Shown here piece by piece: positions 35,401-40,926 of a stretch of DNA of 40,926 bases (its first letter is position 1; the number at the start of each line of letters is the position of its first letter). Under the pieces are notes generated by a model. That model did not search any database and was not told where the DNA came from. It worked only from the letters and a program-made list of their open reading frames with translations. The position numbers and the translations under genes are program-made. This stretch comes from Synechococcales cyanobacterium bin59.metabat.ball.084 (lineage in GTDB: Bacteria > Cyanobacteriota > Cyanobacteriia > Cyanobacteriales > Chamaesiphonaceae). The stretch spans positions 1-40,926 of the forward strand of contig JAAFHZ010000029.1 of NCBI GenBank assembly GCA_013297675.1. The letters are read 5' to 3'.

Positions 35401-37011
35401 TCAAAAAATAACTTTGCCACCCTGTAAAGCTTGCAGCTTAATCTTGACTGGGCCAGCCGTCTTAATATCAGTAGCCGCCACTGCCTTGATATCGATCGGC
35501 TGATTGTAAGCCCTAATTTGATCTAAAAACAACAACTGTCCACTGGTATCACCATTGGCACCGAGTTCGATCGAGTCACTTAAAATCCCTCCCCGACGTG
35601 CCCGAAACTGGCAAGAAGAAAGCAGCAGCTCCACCTGTTGCCGGAGCTGTTGATCATTCATAGTGGTGGGATCAGCCGAATTAGAAGAGAGAATTTCACC
35701 TTGTTGGAAAACTTTTTGATTGAGAGCCGTATCAGCAAACAGCTCCACGTTTTTGTCTTCTGTTACATAGTTACCAGCAGCTACAAACCTCACTACATAT
35801 TCTTTACCATCTTTGATTTGATCAACAATTTGTTGTTTTTGATAACTACTCATCTGCACAATTTGCTGATTTTTGTTACCTCCATTTGGTTTCATGGCAG
35901 CTAGAGCTGCCTGATTAGCCTGCTGTAATAGCTGAGACACAATTTGTTGAGCAGAACGGTGGGGAGTGACAGTCACCACATTAATGACCATCACCTGGTT
36001 GCGCAAAATTACAATACTGCCCTGGCGGAAGTTTTGATATTCTCGCTCTAGTTCACCAACCTTTTGATCGATAAAGGCCATCCGTCGCTGCCGATCTTTG
36101 AGCTGGCTTTCGAGCTGGTTAAACTGTCGATCTAAATCTTGCTGCTGGTCAATTACCGCCGTCAGCTCTTGATCTAATTGTTCAAACTGCCGCTCTTTTT
36201 CCTGTAACTGTGCCTTGCGCATTTCTAGTTTTTGTTCTAGCTGCCGTCGCTGGCTCTCAATTTTTTGCAGCTTGACAGCCTGAGCTTGAAGCTGGGTTTT
36301 TAGATCTTGGACTTTACTTTGGTTCAGCTTAATATCGGCAAAGAGGTTGGGGTTAACCGGATTGGAATCGATCGAATCAAGATTAATACTTTGTTCAATC
36401 AGCTTGTTTAATTTGGCGTTTGACCGATCGATCTCTTTGGTCAGAGTAGATTTTTGTTTTTTGAGGACTCCTTGCTGAGTAATTAAATCCTCAATTTTTC
36501 TGGTGGTTTCACCCACTTCTTTTTTTAAATTGTTTTTTTCGGTACCTACTGCTTCGAGCTGTTGGCGAAGAGTGGTGAGCTGTTGAGCCGTGGTCGATCG
36601 CTTAGTTAGTTCATCCCGCACTGATTGATTTACTCCCGAGAGCGCATCTTTGGCTTCGGATTGTTCAATGCGCAGAGTTTCTAGATCCCGTTGAAAGTTA
36701 TTTTTTTGGCTAATGGCCTGAGCTAGTTCGGCACTGGTGTTGCGCAGCTTGATTTGCAGCTTCTGCAAATCAAAAATGCCGGTGCGCAGTTGTTCGCTAG
36801 AAGCAAACAAAACAGTAAGCACCGAAGCGGAAAGTAGGGTTCCAGCCGCAACGGTGACGAGAGTAGCCGTTTGGCGGGGACGGAGTTTGAAAAGAGAGAG
36901 GCGAGCCTTGCCTACTTTGGTGCCTATGCGGTCGCCAGACACCGCAATGATGCCGCCCAAGAATAAGACTACCCCAATTAATATGTAACCGCTGACCATA
37001 GCTAACACCAT
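35401..37011 (-). CDS. DUF3084 membrane-anchored coiled-coil protein
   Basis: A 536-residue cyanobacterial DUF3084 protein. Two N-terminal membrane spans (about 5-25 and 50-68) flank a basic loop (K-A-R-L-S-L-F-K-L-R-P-R-Q). A very long coiled coil (about 75-310) follows, then a globular beta-rich domain (about 315-536). Such proteins are widespread in cyanobacteria, but their function is not established; the form suggests a membrane-tethered scaffold. ATG at 37011 is preferred over a TTG 6 bases upstream. Confidence 0.88.
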   Translation of the reverse strand: MVLAMVSGYILIGVVLFLGGIIAVSGDRIGTKVGKARLSLFKLRPRQTATLVTVAAGTLLSASVLTVLFASSEQLRTGIFDLQKLQIKLRNTSAELAQAISQKNNFQRDLETLRIEQSEAKDALSGVNQSVRDELTKRSTTAQQLTTLRQQLEAVGTEKNNLKKEVGETTRKIEDLITQQGVLKKQKSTLTKEIDRSNAKLNKLIEQSINLDSIDSNPVNPNLFADIKLNQSKVQDLKTQLQAQAVKLQKIESQRRQLEQKLEMRKAQLQEKERQFEQLDQELTAVIDQQQDLDRQFNQLESQLKDRQRRMAFIDQKVGELEREYQNFRQGSIVILRNQVMVINVVTVTPHRSAQQIVSQLLQQANQAALAAMKPNGGNKNQQIVQMSSYQKQQIVDQIKDGKEYVVRFVAAGNYVTEDKNVELFADTALNQKVFQQGEILSSNSADPTTMNDQQLRQQVELLLSSCQFRARRGGILSDSIELGANGDTSGQLLFLDQIRAYNQPIDIKAVAATDIKTAGPVKIKLQALQGGKVIF

Positions 37012-37261
37012 GTTCAACTCTCGGCCATCTTAAACCCATGATTTACTGCGGCCACAGCAAGAAGCGTGAGAAGAAGGCGATCGAATTGAACTGAAAAAAT
37101 AATATATTAAGCTGTGAGAAGCAGATTTCTCTTAAATGTTAACATGCAGTTTGGGTGAGAAAGCCGATCTAGCTAATGATTTCTTGGGTAATTATTTACA
37201 GTAGGGAACATTGCGTGATCGTCTCAGACTAAAAATACTGATCAAATATGGAAGTGCATTT

Positions 37262-37672
37262 ATGAGCTGGAGCAATAACTTTACCGTAGTCGATCGCTTT
37301 TATGGCTGCTTGGCCTACTTGCTGCCGCTGTGGGGTGTTTTGGGTCGATTCCCTATAAATATGCCACCGATGTTAAAACTTGTTTATGGCATTAGTCCCT
37401 TGGCGATTGTGATTGCCTTATATTTTTTTGTTTTGAAGAACCGGAAAATTTCTCGATCGATTCGCTTTAATGTGTTGCAAGCCATGTTGTTGGGAGCGGT
37501 ACATTCCCTCTGTCAAATTGTGATTGGCGCGATTAGTCAGCCGCTGTTGATAATGGCCTCGCTGGCGATCGGTGGGGTTTGTGTCTACAGCATGGTGATC
37601 ACTGCCCAGGGGAAATATGCCGAAATTAAAGAACTTTCTAAGAACACCCATTTGTGGGTCGATAATATTTAG
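37262..37672 (+). CDS. Tic20-like membrane protein
   Basis: 136 residues from the ATG at 37262, with four hydrophobic segments. The N-terminal V-V-D-R-F-Y-G-C-L-A-Y-L-L-P-L-W and the middle I-R-F-N-V-L-Q-A-M-L-L-G motif resemble the cyanobacterial Tic20 family, homologues of the chloroplast inner-envelope translocon subunit. The role in cyanobacteria is unsettled. An open frame 17 codons longer exists but adds a non-conserved basic stretch. It precedes rpsF by 80 bp. Confidence 0.75.
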   Translation: MSWSNNFTVVDRFYGCLAYLLPLWGVLGRFPINMPPMLKLVYGISPLAIVIALYFFVLKNRKISRSIRFNVLQAMLLGAVHSLCQIVIGAISQPLLIMASLAIGGVCVYSMVITAQGKYAEIKELSKNTHLWVDNI

Positions 37673-37700
37673 GAAAAACAGCCTGTTTCTGATATAGTGA

Positions 37701-37733
37701 GAGATCCTTGCTTCTGCGAACCAGAAGCCGTCT
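37701..37733 (+). promoter_or_regulatory. rpsF leader hairpin, possible S6:S18 binding site
   Basis: In the rpsF leader GCTTCTG pairs with CAGAAGC around CGAAC. The hairpin is followed by CCG inside an internal loop closed by GAGA (37701-37704) and TCT (37731-37733). A stem with an unpaired CCG beside it is the form of the S6:S18 autoregulatory element found before rpsF in several phyla. The match is by form, not by alignment. Confidence 0.4.
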
Positions 37734-37752
37734 AGCCCAAAAGGAGATCCCT

Positions 37753-38073
37753 GTGAGCAATAATTACGAATTGATGTACATTCTGCGCCCCGATTTAAAC
37801 GAGGAACAGATAACTGGTGCAGTAGAAAAATACAAGCAGTTGCTAGAAGCCAATGGTGCTAGCGAAATCGAAATTCAAACCAAAGGCAAAAAGCGTCTGG
37901 CTTACCCGATCAAAAAGAACCGCGATGGTTACTATGTACAGGTAAACTATGTTAGTGCTGGTAAAGAAGTAGCGGTAGTAGAAAGAGCCATGCGCTTGAG
38001 CGAAGAAGTGATTCGTTACTTGACTATCAAAATGGATACCCCTAAAGCAGTGGCAGAAGAAGTAGAAGCTTAA
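37753..38073 (+). CDS. rpsF: 30S ribosomal protein S6
   Basis: 106 residues, a complete S6 ([11 protein letters not shown] at the N-terminus, then [15 protein letters not shown] and R-Y-L-T-I-K). It binds the 16S rRNA central domain together with S18. The GTG at 37753 is the start: AAGGAG lies 6 bases before it and it gives the normal S6 N-terminus; upstream codons in frame are leader. No rpsR is adjacent, as is common in cyanobacteria. Confidence 0.97.
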   Translation: MSNNYELMYILRPDLNEEQITGAVEKYKQLLEANGASEIEIQTKGKKRLAYPIKKNRDGYYVQVNYVSAGKEVAVVERAMRLSEEVIRYLTIKMDTPKAVAEEVEA

Positions 38074-38093
38074 ATTTTTTTGGTGTTTTTGTA

Positions 38094-38216
38094 ATGGATT
38101 TCTATCAGATCTCCAATAGTCAAGAAACTTGGCAGGAATGGGCGATGGCAGGCGGCTATCTCCTGTTCCTGTTTTTTGTGATTGGTGCAGTGTTTCTGGG
38201 CGGCTCTAAATCTTAA
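38094..38216 (+). CDS. 40-residue single-span membrane protein
   Basis: A short frame starting 20 bp after rpsF: a polar N-terminus with three Trp/Tyr positions (M-D-F-Y-Q-I...W-Q-E-W), one hydrophobic span (about 20-36, G-G-Y-L-L-F-L-F-F-V-I-G-A-V-F-L-G) and a G-S-K-S end. Size and form are like small thylakoid subunits (Psb, Pet, Ndh types), but it matches none that I recognise. Its stop overlaps the convergent protease gene by 4 bases. Confidence 0.55.
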   Translation: MDFYQISNSQETWQEWAMAGGYLLFLFFVIGAVFLGGSKS

Positions 38217-38836
38217 AAGCCCCTGAATCCGCCAAAAAATCCCATCATCCAGCGCACAATGATAAAAGCACCGGCAGTCAGAAACTTGCCACCCACAATA
38301 AAGAGCAGCATCAGTAAACCTTGAGAATACTGCTGTCCAGAAGAGCTATTAAAAAACTGTAAACCTGGGAAGAACTTACTAAATACATTGAATCCATCCA
38401 ATGGTGGAATCGGAATCATGTTCAATAAAAATAAAGTGGCGTTGATAATCGCACCGTAAATCAAAAAATCTGGCTTCAGAAACGGAATTTTTGCCATCAT
38501 AGCAGCCACAAACAAAGCAGTTAGGGCGAGGTTAGTTAATGGCCCGGCGATCGATACCAAAAAATCTCCCCACTGACGCGATTTAAAGCGGGCAGGGTTC
38601 ACCGGCATCTGTCCCCAAGCAATACCAATGACCATCAACAGCACCAGGGAAGGCACGCCCATATGTACCACCGGATTCATGGTGATATGTCCAGAGCGAC
38701 TGGGGGTATCATCACCCTGGCTCAATGCCGCAAACCCATGACCCAACTCATGCAAACAAATTGATAAAATTGTGACCACCACCGCCTGGACATAAAAGAC
38801 CGGGTTGGTGAATGCCTGCATGATGAAAAGATTCAT
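38213..38836 (-). CDS. Site-2 protease (M50) family membrane metalloprotease
   Basis: A 207-residue intramembrane metalloprotease homologue. The zinc motif H-E-L-G-H (H29, E30, H33) lies in the first or second span, and the third ligand is D147 in N-M-I-P-I-P-P-L-D-G. About five membrane spans are visible. It lacks a PDZ domain, so it belongs to the compact (Rv/SpoIVFB-like group 3) members whose substrates are mostly unknown. Convergent with rpsF and the 40-residue gene. Confidence 0.9.
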   Translation of the reverse strand: MNLFIMQAFTNPVFYVQAVVVTILSICLHELGHGFAALSQGDDTPSRSGHITMNPVVHMGVPSLVLLMVIGIAWGQMPVNPARFKSRQWGDFLVSIAGPLTNLALTALFVAAMMAKIPFLKPDFLIYGAIINATLFLLNMIPIPPLDGFNVFSKFFPGLQFFNSSSGQQYSQGLLMLLFIVGGKFLTAGAFIIVRWMMGFFGGFRGF

Positions 38837-38921
38837 GGGTTTTAGCTCTTAGTAAAGTTGGGTATCAAGGAAATATCGTGAGCATAGAGCAGATCACCAT
38901 CTCCTGCGACTTACATCATAT

Positions 38922-38954
38922 ATCTAGAAATCAGTGAGTAGATCTAGAAATCAG
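38922..38954. repeat. Two 13-bp direct repeats, 20 bp apart
   Basis: ATCTAGAAATCAG occurs at 38922-38934 and 38942-38954, a spacing of two helical turns, and a weaker CTCTAGAAATATTG follows near 39027. They lie in the 304-bp region 38837-39140 between divergent genes, 190-220 bp upstream of the lipoprotein gene. They could be operator half-sites. I see nothing else definite in the region. Confidence 0.45.
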
Positions 38955-39140
38955 CAATTTTGCAGGTGAATATTGCTGGAATGGTCTATCTGGGTACATT
39001 ACTGCACATCAGGATGCCCTAAATTGCTCTAGAAATATTGTAGAAATTCTTATCAAAACCTGTTGTCAATCGATATTTTTCTGTTAATTTGATGCAAGGG
39101 CATACTAGATTGTCTCTTTACCCAATAAACTTTTGGATCT

Positions 39141-39491
39141 ATGCAGCTAAAACCAACAGCCTTTAAGCTAGCCGTACTCTGGGCTACTGCCTCGGCAATG
39201 ACCGCCTGTAGCAGTCTGAATGTGAGCTGTGACGATCCCAGCACTTCCGGCTCAGAAGTTTGTGGTACCGTTGCTAATAACCCCAACGCTAATCCAGTCA
39301 CCAATCCAGGAGACACTACTAGTACCACCACTCGTACCAGCAATGGGGTATTTATTTATCGCAGCGGGTTCTATCGATCGGCGGGCAGCACTTACGTTGG
39401 TGGCAACGGTGGCAGCTCCGTAGGAGCCAAAGGTTTTAGTGGTCGCAGCGGCTTTGGCAGCACTGGTGGCGGTCGATCGGGTTTCGGTTAA
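39141..39491 (+). CDS. Small Gly/Ser-rich lipoprotein
   Basis: 116 residues with a signal sequence ending in the lipobox M-T-A-C (C23). A Ser/Thr/Asn-rich linker follows, then a low-complexity Gly/Ser tail (R-S-G-F-G-S-T-G-G-G-R-S-G-F-G) rich in R-S-G-F/Y units. It is followed after 3 bases by the glutathionylspermidine-synthase-family gene. In other bacteria short lipoproteins or DUF1190-type proteins often sit beside that enzyme family, so the pairing is probably functional. Function unknown. Confidence 0.78.
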   Translation: MQLKPTAFKLAVLWATASAMTACSSLNVSCDDPSTSGSEVCGTVANNPNANPVTNPGDTTSTTTRTSNGVFIYRSGFYRSAGSTYVGGNGGSSVGAKGFSGRSGFGSTGGGRSGFG

Positions 39492-39494
39492 ATT

Positions 39495-40751
39495 ATGGCA
39501 GCAGATATTTTCAACTCACCCGATCGAGATCGGTTTTTTAAGTCGATCGACTTTCGTTGGTATGACCTCCCACCTACCAGTAATCCTGATGGGATTCCTA
39601 CCCCTTATGCTCTTTACCATTGCCAGGAGGTAGCACAAGAGGTGGTGGCCGAGCTACGGGCTGCTTCGGCGGCTGTAGGCCAAGTGCTGTTAGAAACCTG
39701 GCAGATCTTGCGGGAAATGGAAGATGAAGACTTGGAGTACTACGGCTTTCCGGAATCTACCTGGAACATCATTCGTTGGGATGCCATGCCCCCTTGGTGT
39801 ATGAGGTTGGATTGGTGCTGGAATGAGCAGACGGAGACTTACAAGGTGATTGAGGTTAATTCTCAGACTCCTAGCTTTTGGTATGAGCCAACGATCGGCA
39901 ATGGTTTGGTCGCTCAGCATTTTGGTTTGCAGTCGGTGGATGCTGAGCCGGGAGCGCTGCTGGCGAAAACTCTGCAAGTACAGTTACAGCAGGCTGCGCA
40001 ACAGTTGGGTAAACCTTTGAGTCAATGTCAGGTGGGTTTTACCGCGCTCAATAACCCAGAAGATTTGAACACGATGAACTGGTTGAGCAGCTATCATGCT
40101 GGCAGTAAGGCTTTCCCCTTGGAACAGATGCGCTTAGATAATCGGCGACGGGTCTATGACAGCGCGGACGATCGGCAGATCGATATTTTGATTATGTGGT
40201 ATCCGCTGGAATGGTTGATTTTGGATACTGATAGTCAGGGAGAAGAGCTATGGCCAGAGCTGGAAAGATTAATTTTAGATAAAAAAGTGGTGCTGATTAA
40301 CTTTGGCTCGGCTTTTTCTCTGCAATCAAAAGGAGTTTTTGCTCTGATTCGAGATATGGGTCTAGGCGAATTCAGCCCTGCCGCAGCGGCGACTATCCAA
40401 AGATATTTTCCTAAAACTGCGGTAGATGAAATTGAAATTGGAGACAGCTATTTTGCCAAACCAATTTTTGGTCGCCAAGGCGAGGGCGCAGTGGCAGTTA
40501 TTGATGGGAAAGAAGCTTTTGCTGGCAACTGCGCTGATCCTTTTTATACCGAGCAGCCCTATGTTTACCAAGAGCTGCTGGAATTCCCGACTACTTCGGT
40601 AGCTGGGGCAGAAATGACTGAGCTGTGGGGAGTCTGGTTATATCATGACGATGGCAAAATGGTCGCGGATGCTTTAGGTAAGCGGTTGTCTAAGAGCAAA
40701 GTGACCGATGATGGAGCCTATTGGTGCCCGATCGGCTTTGCCGCAAGCTGA
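39495..40751 (+). CDS. Glutathionylspermidine synthase family (ATP-grasp) protein
   Basis: A 418-residue ATP-grasp ligase of the COG0754 family (YgiC/YjfC/GSP-synthase C domain). Family features: R-W-D-A-M-P-P-W-C-M-R-L-D near residue 95, V-I-E-V-N-S-Q-T-P near 118, the nucleotide-binding K-P-I-F-G-R-Q-G-E-G-A near 320 and Y-V-Y-Q-E-L near 355. It should form an amide bond using ATP; whether it makes glutathionylspermidine is unknown, since most stand-alone members have no proven substrate. Coupled to the upstream lipoprotein (3-bp gap). The last six codons and the stop lie in a 26-bp tandem repeat, so the natural C-terminus may have been altered. Confidence 0.88.
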   Translation: MAADIFNSPDRDRFFKSIDFRWYDLPPTSNPDGIPTPYALYHCQEVAQEVVAELRAASAAVGQVLLETWQILREMEDEDLEYYGFPESTWNIIRWDAMPPWCMRLDWCWNEQTETYKVIEVNSQTPSFWYEPTIGNGLVAQHFGLQSVDAEPGALLAKTLQVQLQQAAQQLGKPLSQCQVGFTALNNPEDLNTMNWLSSYHAGSKAFPLEQMRLDNRRRVYDSADDRQIDILIMWYPLEWLILDTDSQGEELWPELERLILDKKVVLINFGSAFSLQSKGVFALIRDMGLGEFSPAAAATIQRYFPKTAVDEIEIGDSYFAKPIFGRQGEGAVAVIDGKEAFAGNCADPFYTEQPYVYQELLEFPTTSVAGAEMTELWGVWLYHDDGKMVADALGKRLSKSKVTDDGAYWCPIGFAAS

Positions 40752-40802
40752 AGGCTATCGGCTTTGCCGCAAGCTGAAGGCTATCGGCTTTGCCGCAAGC
40801 TG
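40731..40802. repeat. 26-bp tandem repeat (2.8 copies) across a gene's stop codon
   Basis: Units at 40731-40756 and 40757-40782 are identical, and a third partial unit of 20 bases runs to 40802. The core GGCTTTGCCGCAAGCTGAAG carries the TGA stop of the upstream gene. This is the form of cyanobacterial short tandemly repeated elements. The remaining bases to 40926 are purine-rich, and no gene was found there. Confidence 0.85.
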
Positions 40803-40926
40803 CCTGTTCGCTCATTTTAGAAAGGGGAGGAGAATTAAAACATTGAAGGGTCAAGGGTGGAGCAATTATGTGGCCTATCAGGAGGGTGTGCTGTTCCAAG
40901 GTAGGCTAAAGAGCAGTTTTTGAAAT

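Noticed and set aside
40731-40802. Possible CRISPR array
   Set aside because: The repeats are directly adjacent with no spacers and there are no cas genes nearby.
40708-40923. 71-codon frame running through the 26-bp tandem repeat
   Set aside because: It has no ribosome site, half of it is translated repeat, and it overlaps the end of the ligase gene.

Overview
The window comes from a phycoerythrin-containing cyanobacterium. It holds the 3' part of psbA (photosystem II D1), the C-phycoerythrin genes cpeB/cpeA with bilin lyases, and the phycoerythrobilin synthesis genes pebA/pebB. It also carries several proteins found mainly in cyanobacteria (DUF3084, a Tic20-like protein, NatA/LivG, a TTG-started TrmB). 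At least six exact HIP1 octamers (GCGATCGC) and very many CGATCG hexamers fit the same group. The gene set suggests a freshwater or terrestrial filamentous form such as the Pseudanabaena/Leptolyngbya/Fremyella range; the genus cannot be fixed from the sequence alone.

Layout. 1-8.8 kb is a photosynthesis block: psbA end, a retropepsin-like protease, then cpeB-cpeA-cpeY-cpeZ on the minus strand, a cpeS-type lyase, divergent pebA-pebB, an unrecognised 74-residue gene, cpeF, and an orphan phycobiliprotein-like gene. These genes make the pigment (pebAB), the apoproteins (cpeBA) and the attachment machinery (CpeS, CpeY/CpeZ, CpeF). The rod linkers and cpeR are not in this window. 9-11.7 kb has a class V aminotransferase followed by a decay zone: Uma2 and DUF4062 remnants, a vapBC-type toxin-antitoxin pair, and a degenerate direct repeat around that pair. 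11.7-20.9 kb is mostly housekeeping: recQ-lipB, a lipoprotein retropepsin, groEL under a perfect CIRCE operator, argC and an isoaspartyl peptidase, and two conserved unknowns.

20.9-29.7 kb is a signalling region. A plus-strand hybrid histidine kinase and a receiver-only protein face a minus-strand four-gene operon: a GAF histidine kinase, a receiver, a 1188-residue subtilase with C-terminal HEAT repeats and no signal peptide, and a 170-residue HEAT protein. The close packing (a 4-bp overlap, then gaps of 24 and 4 bp) suggests that a two-component pair controls an apparently cytoplasmic protease. This is the best candidate here for an undescribed system.

29.8-33.1 kb has trmB, a lumenal pentapeptide-repeat protein, two membrane proteins, and a LivG-type ATPase overlapping its neighbour tail to tail. 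33.1-35.3 kb looks like a small insertion: a long non-coding stretch, two coiled-coil-rich unknown genes, a 144-bp second copy of the middle of livG exactly 1,700 bp from the original, a gene remnant, and another unknown gene. 35.4-40.9 kb returns to conserved genes: DUF3084, Tic20-like, rpsF with a possible S6:S18 leader, a 40-residue single-membrane-span protein, a site-2 protease homologue, a Gly-rich lipoprotein, and a glutathionylspermidine-synthase-family enzyme whose stop codon lies inside a 26-bp tandem repeat.
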